Source: Cranoglanis bouderius (taxonomy: Eukaryota > Chordata > Actinopteri > Siluriformes > Cranoglanididae). From it: DNA of 64,000 nt. The stretch spans positions 3,576,950 through 3,640,949 of the forward strand of contig CM042547.1 of assembly GCA_023630585.1 (NCBI GenBank), given 5' to 3'. The position numbers and the translations under genes are program-made. The first letter of the stretch is position 1. Every line of letters begins with the position of its first letter. Positions 1-13,566 of this stretch are shown piece after piece. A model generated the notes under the pieces. That model searched no databases. It was not told where the DNA came from and saw only the letters and a list, made by a program, of their open reading frames with translations.

Positions 1-317
1 GGTATGTTTAATAGGAATAGTTTCTTAAGCTAAAAGTGTATAGTACGTTAGACACGTTTAAAGTCAACCTCTGAGAAGCCAAAAGCAAAGGCTAATGCTT
101 GCAAGTTTAGATAGAATCTCTGACAAGTAAGATAGGAAAGGCCTAGGCTTGCATGTTGATAGAAACCTCTGAGCTAACAAAATAATGGTTCAATAAAGAA
201 GCTATATGAAAGTCTCTGACGTAGGAACATCATTTTAATGAAAGCTTCACTTGAAGCTGCTTAAGAGTAAACATTAGTAGAACACTGAGTTCTAACACTT
301 CTAGCACTAACTAGAAG

Positions 318-320
<3 letters not shown>

Positions 321-400
<80 letters not shown>
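321..400. repeat. (TA)n microsatellite
   Basis: About 80 bp of uninterrupted TA dinucleotides. The counterpart in the second block is 19831-19910. The 320 bases before it show no gene or recognisable element. Confidence 0.95.
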
Positions 401-402
<2 letters not shown>

Positions 403-415
403 TGTATTCTTTATA

Positions 416-691
416 CAGTTGCAATCAAAATTATTCAACCCCCTGAATAGAATCCCTCACAACAGCACAAATATGCAAAGCAGGTGTTGTCTCAAGCACA
501 CTTGATGCAAATAATCAAGGGCTTCATTAGTTGCACCTGGTGTGCTTGAGCTGGAACACATGAAATACCTGAACTGGCTAGGGGCAGAAAATACATGAAA
601 TACCTGGACGGGGCAGAAAAAGGAAGCTAACAACTTCTGCAACCAGATTTCTGAGAAGGCATATTGTGAAAAATCCTCAAGTGACTGCAAA
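416..691. mobile_element. Tc1-like transposon end fragment
   Basis: Starts at CAGTTGCAATC after a TA dinucleotide. It matches the terminal inverted repeat and the neighbouring sequence of the fuller Tc1 element at 6190-7199, in opposite orientation. It is cut off at about 691, where a reverse-transcriptase fragment begins, so only one end survives. The second copy is 19926-20201. Confidence 0.8.
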
Positions 692-1497
692 ATGGATCAG
701 CTCATCAACTACACTAGTGAGTTCTTCCACATGCCTGACGACATCAGGAGCCAGGATGGGCTTTGTCCGCCAGGATTTCACTACCAGATGGCAGCATTTG
801 GAGGTAGGAATTGCCATGGGATTCTTAATCTCCCCCATCTTGTTTGTGGCCACCTTCGAGGTAATACTCATTGGAGCAAGACAGATGGTGGGAGAATTAC
901 CAGCTTACCATTTGGACAGAAAGCCAACTCTTTCAACCAAAAGTGGCTGGGCTTGCCGCAACGCCCATCTGAAACCGGTCTCATTGGAAAGAACATCTTA
1001 CAGCCGCCACTGCAATCCATCAGCAGGAGAAGACCAGGCTAGTGTTAGAGCTGAGGGATTCCACTGACCAGGCAGTACTGACACAGGCCACAAGTGGAAA
1101 GCTCATGCTGAAGTGGACCTGGCAATTAGCAGGCTGCAGCACAAAGAGATTGTTGACAGAGTCTGGACAGGAAGGGCAGGTCTTGGGTTGGGAGAAGCTC
1201 CGCAGGACTGGTCCAAGGCCAGCAGGAAAGAGAGGAAGGAACTGGTAGTGTCTGAGGTGACAAGGATGGACTATGAGTGCTATAAGATCAAGGCTATAGC
1301 ACAAGGATGACGGGGGGCTGGACAACGTGGGAAGGCATTGTTGGCAGAAACATCACCATGGCCGACCTGTGACAATCCCCCAGGCAAGGCTTAGTTTTCT
1401 TATCAGAGCAACATACAACACACTCCCCTGCCCACTGAACCTGCACCAGTGGTTTGGCCAGGAAGAATGCTGCCCCCTCTGTAGCAGTCCAAATGCA
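692..1497 (+). pseudogene. Decayed non-LTR reverse transcriptase fragment
   Basis: Short overlapping frames (692-1042, 1042-1248, 1113-1310, 1327-1587) together resemble the C-terminal half of a fish retrotransposon reverse transcriptase. Visible pieces include 'GFLISPILFVATFEVILIGA' (in place of the usual GxxxSPxLF RT motif), 'SEVTRMDYECYKIKAIAQG', 'PQARLSFLIRATYNTLPCP' and a Cys-containing stretch 'WFGQEECCPLCSSPNAS'. Frames shift repeatedly, so it is dead. The clade is uncertain; an R2/NeSL-like element is an inference from the Cys-rich C-terminus. It abuts a Tc1 fragment on the left and an L2 tail on the right. Confidence 0.6.
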
Positions 1498-2525
1498 AGT
1501 TCAATTCAATTCAATTTTATTTGTATAGCACTTTTAACAATGGACATGGTCAGAGCAGCTTTACAGAAAAATACATTCAGGATATAAAATTTAAATGTAT
1601 GAATTTATCCCTAATGTGCAAGCCAGAGGTGATGGTGCCAAAGAAAAAACTCCCTGAGATGTGTTAGGGATTACAAAGGGGAGCTGGATGCAAGTGCAGG
1701 GGAAAAGTCAGTTTATTAGGAACAGAACCAAAAATATATGGACAGGGAGAAAAGGAACACAAAGGCAGGGTCACAACACAAACAATAATCTGCAAACTTT
1801 AACGAGGCTATAATCCATGGAAAGCAAGGCACATTACAGAAATTACAGAAAAACAGTATTACAGAAAAAAATACATTCAGCATATAAAATTTAAATGTAT
1901 GAATTTATCCCTAATGTGCAAGCCAGAGGTGACGGTGGCAAAGAAAAAACTCCCTGAGATGATATGAGTAAGAAACCTTCAGAAGAACCAAACTCAAAAG
2001 GGAACCCATCTTCATCTGGGTGACAATGAATAGTGCAATTATAAATAAATCCCTTCTATAACTGTGTACTACATGGTCAAAACGTGCAATTGTGTAACCA
2101 GGAAATTCATTACAGTTTTCCCATGAAGTCTGTTTTGTTGAACTTATCCACTGTTCACTGATGGAGACTTGAGTGCAAAACTGTTCGTGGCAATTGCAGT
2201 CCTAAAGCTATCATAGCAATTGTAGCCCTAAGTCATCATATCATAACTGTTCATATGAATTGTGGTCCAAAGCCATCTTCATGATTTTTTAAGTGGTACC
2301 ATCCTCAATAATCTCAATGATCTTCAGGCTGTCCATGTGGGGCCAACCTCAGCAGCAGCAAGTGATTTCATATTTATGAGAACTCAAACCAGAAGTAGGG
2401 CATCAGGATGGTTCAGGCAGGTCTAGAAAGCAGAAGGTGTCAGGATCACTGGTATCTTTGAAGTAGCATGTGTAGCTTAACAGAGAGAGGGAGAGAGAGA
2501 GGGAGAGAGAGAGAGGGAGAGCCTT
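1498..2525 (-). mobile_element. 5'-truncated L2-type LINE 3' end, interrupted by an LTR fragment
   Basis: In minus orientation this is the 3' untranslated end of the same L2 family whose coding part lies at 13567-16700. It has the ATTGA-type terminal repeat at 1498-1520, then 'TTTTATTTGTATAGC', and a (GA)n tract at 2478-2520. A 160-bp LTR fragment (1671-1832) sits inside, and about 100 bp of L2 sequence ('TACATTCAG...CTCCCTGAGATG') is repeated on both sides of it. Second copy: about 21011-22045. Confidence 0.75.
1671..1832 (-). mobile_element. Fragment of the non-autonomous LTR element
   Basis: Matches 4732-4890, the distal part of the LTR described at 4732-5132, including 'GAGCTGGATGCAAGTGCAGG'. 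It is inserted in an L2 tail and ends inside the LTR. The second copy is about 21179-21342. Confidence 0.7.
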
Positions 2526-2645
2526 TGGGGGTTGGGGGGGGCGATAGCTTCCAAACATCCGTGTTCACCACAACACTCTATGCCCGTGAACCCTCCACAT
2601 CTGCTCCTTTACCTAAGAAAAAGCTATATAGGAAATCCTATATAG

Positions 2646-3123
2646 CTTTATAGGATTTTTTCTTTTCCTACTACTTCTTGATATCATCAGGAACAAAAAT
2701 CTATCCAAATTTCCACCAGGACCATGGCCCCTACCTTTTGTGGGAAACATTTTCACTGGGCTTGACTTCAAAACAATAGACAAGGTAAGTTAAAAAGACC
2801 ATTTTGGCATTTTGTTTGTTTGTTTGTTTGAGCAGAACAACTATATATATATGAAATGAAAAACGCCTTGAAAACCTTATATAAATTTTTTTTTACAAAA
2901 CCATTTTGTGTCAAAGTAATAAAAAATATTTTGTGATACATGTATAGAAAATGTGTAACCACTATCTTTCACTCTTGCTGACAAGTATGGAGACGTTTTC
3001 AGCCTGCGTTGGGGCAATGAGAAAACTGTGTATATCTCTGGACATAAAATGGTGAAGGAGGCTTTCATTACATTGCAGATCGACCTGCTGTCCCTCTCTT
3101 TCACAAAGTCTTTAAGGGAATTG
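2646..3123 (+). pseudogene. CYP2 gene A exons 1-2, duplicated and broken
   Basis: 2646-2784 matches exon 1 of gene A from residue 17 onward, including the proline-rich hinge '[13 protein letters not shown]'. It ends at a normal GTAAGT donor, but the start codon and signal-anchor beginning are missing. 2974-3123 matches exon 2. Relative to gene A, 34 bp of intron 1 including the acceptor AG are gone (flanked by CTT microhomology), and a net 13 bp is missing inside the exon, shifting the frame. The GC-type donor of intron 2 is still present. The intronic Tc1 piece follows at 3371-3584. It is therefore a partial duplicate of gene A made after the Tc1 insertion. It cannot encode a P450. Confidence 0.85.
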
Positions 3124-3370
3124 GCAAGTAAAATAATAATAATATATGAGGTGCGGCATGTACTTTACTTAATTAATAAATATTGTTTTTGTTCTTCAGC
3201 ATTATTACAAATGATTGTCTTTGATATCAAATTATCAGGAGAGTCAACCCCGCCCCCCCCCGCCAAAAAAAAAAGAACGATACTTTGATGACCTAACAGT
3301 AGTTTGCTAGAGTATGTACACTTTAAAGTTTGTACACTCCAAAAATACCTGTTTTTTTTTTAACCACATA

Positions 3371-3584
3371 CAGTTGCAATCAAAATTATTTAACCCCCAT
3401 TGCAAATCAGGTTTATCATTTGTTAAAATTTACAAACTTTCAGCTCCAGAACATCAACGAGCCACCACCATGCTTGACTGTGGACAGAGTGTTCTTTCTT
3501 CATTCTTCTTTCTCCAGACATACCGCTTACACATCATGTCGAAAAGTTCCAGTTTTGTTTCATCGCCCCACAGAACAGAATCCG
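3371..3584 (-). mobile_element. Internally deleted Tc1 element beside the CYP2 pseudogene
   Basis: Begins with the Tc1 terminal repeat CAGTTGCAATC, then jumps after about 80 bp to transposase sequence equivalent to 6740-6875. It is a deleted copy of the intron-2 Tc1 of gene A and dates the pseudogene as younger than that insertion. The second copy is 22888-23103. Confidence 0.75.
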
Positions 3585-3780
3585 AATAATCCACACAGTC
3601 AAGGCATTAATCCACAGAAGAAAAGGCATTAATCCACAAAAGAACGAGGGTATAATCCAACGAAGGCAAGGTAGTAATCCACACTGTCAAGGCATTAATC
3701 CACAAAAGAAAAGCCATTAATCCACAACAGAATGAGGCTAGGGTCTATGGTCCATGGTCTATGGTCTTGGAAACGCGAGG
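3585..3780 (-). repeat. Truncated LTR with 'AAGGCATTAATCCAC' minisatellite
   Basis: Several tandem copies of a roughly 20-bp unit (AGGCATTAATCCACAAAAGA and variants), followed by the 'GTCTATGGTC' segment. It corresponds to 4895-5117 of the better preserved LTR and is probably the 3' LTR of the minus-strand element 3585-5132. Its outer end has been lost at the junction with the Tc1 fragment. Second copy: 23104-23298. Confidence 0.65.
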
Positions 3781-3985
3781 TGAGTGCTAATGCAAAGAAC
3801 ATTCATTCATCTAGTTAAATCTAATACTCTGCGCCAAAGCACGAGGGGACCTCCGCCCAAGCCACGTTCCCGCCGGAGGTCCCCTCGTGGACCTCTGGCA
3901 GGAGCAGGACAGGAGCGGAGGTCCCCTCATGGACCTCTGGCAGGAGCGGGACAGGAGCGGAGGTCTCCTCATAGACCCCCAGTCA

Positions 3986-4345
3986 GAGCTCCGCTGCGGA
4001 GACCTCCGGATGGGGCTCAGGGCTGGAGATTGCCACGTTAACCTCCAGGTGGAGCTCCGCTGAGGAGACCTCCTGCTGGGTCTCCGGCTAGAGCTCGGGG
4101 CTGGAGGTTGCCATGTTAACCTCCAGAGGGAGCTCCGCTGAGGAGACCTCCTGCTGGGTCTCCACCTGGAGCTCAGGGCTGGAGGTTGCCATGTTAACCT
4201 CCAGGTGGAGCTCCGCTGAGGAGACCTCCTGCTGGGTCTCCACCTGGAGCTCAGGGCTGGAGGTTGCCATGTTAACCTCCAGGTGGAGCTCCCCTGGGGA
4301 GACCTCCTGCTGGGTCTCCAGCTGGAGCTCGGGGTTGGCATGCTG
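3986..4345. repeat. 78-bp minisatellite inside the LTR element
   Basis: GAGCTCCGCTG recurs at 3986, 4052, 4130, 4208 and (variant) 4286, a spacing of 66 and then 78 bp three times. It is preceded at 3864-3985 by a shorter GC-rich direct repeat (GGACCTCTGGCAGGAGC). Both are multiples of three, so the ORF on the minus strand is preserved. The second copy is 23503-23862. Confidence 0.9.
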
Positions 4346-4714
4346 CAAAGTGGCATGCCCGATGCAGCCCCTGGTCATGCCCTCCTGGCTCCAGGGCTGA
4401 GAGGTGCCGGCCGCCACGTTGGCCCGCTCCCTCCCATAGTGCTCCAGGAAAGAATGGCCGGGCTGATCGGGCAGGTGAACGTTGTTTAACAGGGTGTTTA
4501 GGTCTGGCTCGTATTCCGGGCTTCCATACTCCTGGATCAGGAGATCCACGAAACCCGAAACAGTGTTCAGGGCCTGTAAAAGAAAATATTGGGGATAGTA
4601 GGAAAAACCATTGTACGCGGTGGGAGGAGGAATACAGGCCCGAAAAGAAACAGAGTCCAAGGGAGGAACAAAAAGTTTGGCGCGGCTTGCTAATAATTTC
4701 CCCGCTGCATCCAT
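4088..4714 (-). CDS. 208-codon ORF of a non-autonomous LTR element, with 26-residue repeats
   Basis: Unbroken frame that starts 17 bases inside the putative 5' LTR boundary (ATG at 4714). The unique N-terminal part (about residues 1-125) begins MDAAGKLLASRAKLF. The rest is built of 26-residue repeats containing LEVNMATSSPEL and VETQQEVSSAEL. The position immediately after an LTR fits a gag-like start, but no capsid, zinc-knuckle, protease or polymerase motif is visible, so function is unknown. The repeat unit is 78 bp, which keeps the frame open in more than one reading, so the tail's openness is weak evidence for coding. The identical frame in the second block is 23605-24231. Confidence 0.5.
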   Translation of the reverse strand: MDAAGKLLASRAKLFVPPLDSVSFRACIPPPTAYNGFSYYPQYFLLQALNTVSGFVDLLIQEYGSPEYEPDLNTLLNNVHLPDQPGHSFLEHYGRERANVAAGTSQPWSQEGMTRGCIGHATLQHANPELQLETQQEVSPGELHLEVNMATSSPELQVETQQEVSSAELHLEVNMATSSPELQVETQQEVSSAELPLEVNMATSSPEL

Positions 4715-4731
4715 GTTTAGGCGAAGTATTC

Positions 4732-5132
4732 TGTTAGGGATGACACAGGGGAGCTGGATGCAAGTGCAGGGGAAAAGTCAGTTTATTAGGAACAGAACCA
4801 AAAATATATGGACAGGGAGAAAAGGAACACAAAGGCAGGGTCACAACACAAACAATAATCTACAAACTTGAACAAGACTATAATCCAAGGAAAGCAAGGT
4901 AATAATCCACACAGTCAAGGCATTAATCCACAGAAGAAAAGGCATTAATCCACAAAAGAACGAGGCTATAATCCAACGAAGGCAAGGTAGTAATCCACAC
5001 CGTCAAGGCATTAATCCACAAAAGAAAAGGCATTAATCCACAAAAGAAAAGGCATTAATCCACAAAAGAACAAGGCTAGGGTCTATGGTTCATGGTCTAT
5101 GGTCTTGGAAACACGAGGAAAATTTTGTTACA
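4732..5132 (-). mobile_element. Long terminal repeat (about 401 bp) of a non-autonomous retroelement
   Basis: Ends read TGTTAG at 4732 and GTTACA at 5132, i.e. TGTAAC...CTAACA on the minus strand, the TG...CA signature of an LTR. Related LTR pieces lie at 1671-1832 and 3585-3780. The internal ORF starts directly after it in minus orientation, and the 17-base gap could hold a primer-binding site. It ends about 150 bp upstream of the gene A start codon. The second copy is 24249-24649. Confidence 0.65.
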
Positions 5133-5280
5133 CTTTTCTAGGAATTCAGAGTAGCTTACATAATCTCTCCCCTCTGCTCCAGTCCAGCTACAGGTCGAGA
5201 GCTCAAACAAAGCAGTCAAAGTACACAAACCTTCACACACAGGAGCAGACATACCACTAAAATCCTCACAAACAACAGAA

Positions 5281-10061
<4,781 letters not shown>

Positions 10062-10439
10062 GAGCCCATACACAAATATAAACGTTTCTAAGCTAGCTGT
10101 TGTAAGAAACCTTATCTTGACCCCTGTGATTTATTCCAACAGCTATATTTTTTTAAATTAGAAACAAGTATGATGCATTTTATTTTGGTTTCTAGCAGCA
10201 TTATAGTACAGAATAACTACAATGCATTTATTATTGTTTGACATGATTTGATTTTAACCAGCCTATAATTCTCCCTTTACTGTGAGGGGAAATATTTCTT
10301 CAAACACCTTTGTTTTTGTTATATAGTATACTTCCAGTGCGTGTATCTACTTCACATTTACACACATAATGTCTTTTGACTTTATACTTATAAATATGAA
10401 AATATGTATTCATAAGCATGAACAAATTTATGTTTAAAA

Positions 10440-10445
10440 AATAAA
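10440..10445 (+). terminator. Poly(A) signal of gene A1
   Basis: AATAAA about 380 bp after the stop codon, the first canonical signal downstream. The counterpart for gene A2 is at 29940. The 3' UTR (10062-10460) contains no other feature. Confidence 0.5.
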
Positions 10446-10539
10446 ATTGATAGTATTCGACACCACAAATGAACAATGTTAGTAGTTTGCTTCAAAGCCA
10501 TAATTGGCGATTATAGCTTTGGGAAATCTTGGGGACATC

Positions 10540-10670
10540 CATCCATTTTCCATACCGCTTATCCTACACAGGGTCACAGGGAGCCTGGAGCCTATCCCAG
10601 GGGACTCAGGGCACAAGGTGGGGGACACCCTAGATGGGGTACCAACCCATCACAGGGCACAATTGCACAC
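10540..10670. repeat. Interspersed fish repeat ('CATCCATCCATTTTC' family)
   Basis: Contains 'CCATACCGCTTATCC', 'GGGTCACAGGGAGCCTGGAG' and 'CACAGGGCAC', a block seen very widely in teleost introns and UTRs. A degraded relative lies at about 35690-35800. The second copy is 30040-30170. Confidence 0.6.
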
Positions 10671-10675
10671 ACATT

Positions 10676-11165
10676 CAATTCAATTCAATTCAATTTTATT
10701 TGTATAGCGCTTTTAACAATGGACATTGTCACAAAGCAGCTTTACAGAAATATATAAATTCAGAATATAAAATTTAAATGTATATGTTTATCCCTAATAA
10801 GCAAGCCAGAGGCGATGGTGGAAAGGAAAGACTCCATGAGATGATATGAGGAAGAAACCTTGAGAGGAACCAGACTCAAAAGGGTACCCATCCTCATCTG
10901 GGTGACACCGGATAGTGCAATTATAAATAAAACCCTTCTATAACTGTGTAATACATGGTCAAAATGTGCAATTGTGTAACCAGGAAATTTATAACCAGGA
11001 GACAGCAAGTGATTTCCAAGTGATAAGAACTCCAACCAGAAGTAGGGCATTACGATGGATCAGGCAGGTCCAGAGAATAGAAGGGGTCAGGATCACTGGT
11101 ATCTCAGGACTAGCGTGTGTAGCTCGACAGAGACACAGAAAGAGAGACAGACAGAGAGAGACATA
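10676..11165 (-). mobile_element. 5'-truncated L2-type LINE 3' end
   Basis: Begins with CAATTCAATTCAATTCAATT and 'TTTTATTTGTATAGCGC' and ends in a (GA)-rich tract. It is the reverse complement of the L2 3' region at about 16320-16690. It shows no coding sequence and is a tail-only insertion downstream of gene A1. The second copy is about 30176-30664. Confidence 0.8.
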
Positions 11166-11189
11166 GACCATTAAGGCTACACACTACAG

Positions 11190-11375
11190 ACAATTTGGAA
11201 ATGCCACTCAGCCTACAACGCATGTCTTTAAACTGGAGGAGGAAACCGGAGTACCTGGAGGAAACCCCTGCAGCACGCGGAGAGCATGCAAACTCCGCAC
11301 CAACAGGGTGGAGGAACCCCAACCCCGGAGGTGCGAGGCAAACATGCTAACCACTAAGCCACCATGCCCCCAATA
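11190..11375 (-). mobile_element. tRNA-derived SINE-like repeat
   Basis: On the minus strand it starts near GGGGGCATGGTGGCTTAGTG, resembling a tRNA A box (TGGCTTAGTGGTTAGCA), followed by a weaker B-box-like GGGGTTGGGGTTC and the common 'GCGGAGTTTGCATGCTCTCC' body. Second copy: about 30689-30874. Confidence 0.6.
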
Positions 11376-11964
11376 TAAAACCATTACAAACATTATATTG
11401 TATATAGTTTTCTTTATCATGACTGCCTAAGAGACTCATTAAAAATAAACACATTGAATGTATCTCCTGTTTGATGTCATAAGGGTCAGCTCTGGTGATC
11501 TTATCACATTTGGAAGTAGGTTAAAAATTTTCCGTCAGTAACTCATGAAAGACCATGTTACATAACACAAGCCTTATGTTCTACATACACTATGTCTTTC
11601 TGTAGCACTATATGCAGCTGTTCAAGTCCCACAAGTCACTTCATCATACATCAAATGTATGATGTTCTGTGTATGGTGAATGAAAAAAAATTATTAAATT
11701 ATTGTGGATTTTCAAAACCATTGTACTGTATGTAAAAAGGAGAGGGGATTTCTGTGGGGGAAAACAGCACTGGAATGTGCTTCCACTGGACCAGAACGTA
11801 AATAGTTCTGTTTTACTTGGAGACCACAAGAGGCTGATTATGTAACCATGAACTCCTGAACCGTGTGCACAGATGTAGACATGTTAGCTTGAGGTACACT
11901 AGAGGATTATCCAAAGCATTGCTCTAAGTTACTCCAAATAATCTGTCCTCGGGCCAAGATAGCT

Positions 11965-13145
11965 ATGATTTTTTATTCCTTCTACGAGCTGTTCACTTTT
12001 AAAGAGTGGCTGATTTTCACCGCAGTTCTCTTGTTTTTTATTCATATTACTTGGAACAAAAATTCACCTAACTTTCCTCCAGGACCTCTGCCTTTGCCTT
12101 TCCTGGGAAATGTCTTTACAGGAGGTGACTATAAAACAATGAATAAGGTGTGAGGTTTTTTTTGTTGTTGTTTTGTTTTGTTTTAAAGTCTAATAATGAC
12201 TATAGAAAAAAAGTGATGACTATCTGAACTGTCGCTAAGTATTAAACATATGAACTTAAATATTTGTCTAATCTATATTAGTAAATCATATGCCTTTGAT
12301 ATTAAGATGGTACACTCTGCTAAACTAGTGTTGAATCAGTTCTTAAAGAATAGCATTTGTTTGAAAGGTTAAGTCTATGGTTAACCATAAACTTCAGGAG
12401 TTAACACTTTGTGAGTAAAATGCTCATTTTCAAATGCTAAGTAAGTATGAAAAAAATGACTGATTTCAATATACATCGATTGTATATTACATTGTATTGT
12501 ATGTCTATTTTTTCCCAGTTAGCAGAAAAGTATGGGAATGTTTTCAGTCTCAGGAGAGGTTCTACCAAAATTGTGTATATTTCTGGATATAAGATGGTGA
12601 AAGAAGCTCTTGTCATTCAAGGAGAAAGCTTTGCTCGTTGTGTTTCACCTTTATTTGATGAAATTTACAAAGGCAGAGGTAAGTCTGAACATCTGAACAT
12701 GTATGTATACAATACTTTTACTTAAATTCAGTATGTTTAGAAGACTACACCAAATAAGAATATAGCACTTTCCACTGAATATGCATTTACATCCTTCAGT
12801 GTGTACAGTGTGCGTTGTGTTATCATTTAAATTACTAAATAGCATTAATGAAAGGAAAGTAAGGCTCCGCCTGCACCTCGAGGTTAGATGTACATGTCTA
12901 CAAAAAAAATGTTTTCACTTTTACTTTAACCTCCTTCTTTCTGATTCATATAACTTGTTTTATTCTTCTGTATTGTGGAACATGGGTGGAAAAGGTCTGT
13001 CATTTACCAATGGCTACTCATGGAAGAAGCACCAACAGTTTGCTGTTAGTTACTTCAAGAACTTTGGAGAGAAAAGGGAGACTCTGCAACACAAGATCCA
13101 GCAGGGAATGCTACTTCCTGTGTGAAGCATTCAAAGAGGAACAGG
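11965..13145 (+). pseudogene. CYP2 gene B1, truncated after exon 3
   Basis: Exons 1-3 of the second CYP2 gene: 11965-12147, 12519-12678 and 12995-13145. Exon 1 gives a start codon, a hydrophobic anchor and [13 protein letters not shown]. Exon 3 has one extra G at 13104-13106 (151 rather than 150 nt), shifting the frame. The duplicated block ends 421 bp later, and no exon 4-9 sequence could be found in 13567-19510. The gene therefore lacks the I-helix, ExxR and heme-binding parts and cannot make a P450. It may still be transcribed into flanking repeats. The complete relative is gene B2. Confidence 0.85.
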
Positions 13146-13225
13146 GTGAGTTCTGTAGTAGTGGAGCAAGAACAGTATTATTAAGGAAATTTCAGGTGTA
13201 CTACAGCACAGATCCCAGGCTCTGA

Positions 13226-13445
13226 TTCAAACCTGAGCTTGGCTTACTGTCTGTCTGGTGTTTTTGCATGTTCTTCCTGCATGTTTTCACTGGGTTCTCC
13301 AGTTTTCTCCCACATCCCAAAATTATGCTGGTTGGTAGACTGGCTACAGTAAATTGGCCCTAGGTGTAAATGAGTATCCAGAGCCTTGTATGCAGTGTTT
13401 CCAGCATAGGCCAGCTCTACAGCAACACTGACCAGGAAAAAGCAA
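13226..13445. repeat. SINE-like repeat in gene B intron 3
   Basis: Contains 'TTACTGTCTGTCTGG', 'GCATGTTCTTCCTGCATG', 'GGTTCTCCAG' and 'AAATTGGCCCTAGGTG', matching the repeat at 45621-45775. The second copy is about 32721-32938. A short (GAAT)n run follows at 13482-13500. Confidence 0.55.
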
Positions 13446-13566
13446 GTTACTGAATATAAATAAATTAATTCATTTATAATGGATGAATGAATGAATGAAT
13501 GATTTCTTGACTATCAAAGAGCTGGATATGAACTGTTGGGCACTGCCATATCACTGCCAGCCTCAT

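Noticed and set aside
3137..3160. GT-type donor for gene A intron 2 a few bases downstream of the GC site (tested at 5941)
   Set aside because: It would leave exon 2 in phase 2 and destroy the conserved join to exon 3.
3585..3780. Regularly spaced short repeats resembling a CRISPR array
   Set aside because: Adjacent minisatellite units without unique spacers, inside an LTR of a eukaryotic genome.
3811..4356. A 181-codon frame with 'RRSPQRSSTWRLTWQPPAL' repeats overlapping the LTR-element ORF
   Set aside because: It is the alternative frame of the same 78-bp repeat. It lacks the unique N-terminal part and the LTR-proximal start.
5200..5240. 'CAAAGCAGTCAAAGTACAC' as a nuclear-receptor (HNF4-like) site in the gene A promoter
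   Set aside because: A single loose match to a degenerate motif, with no transcription-start evidence.
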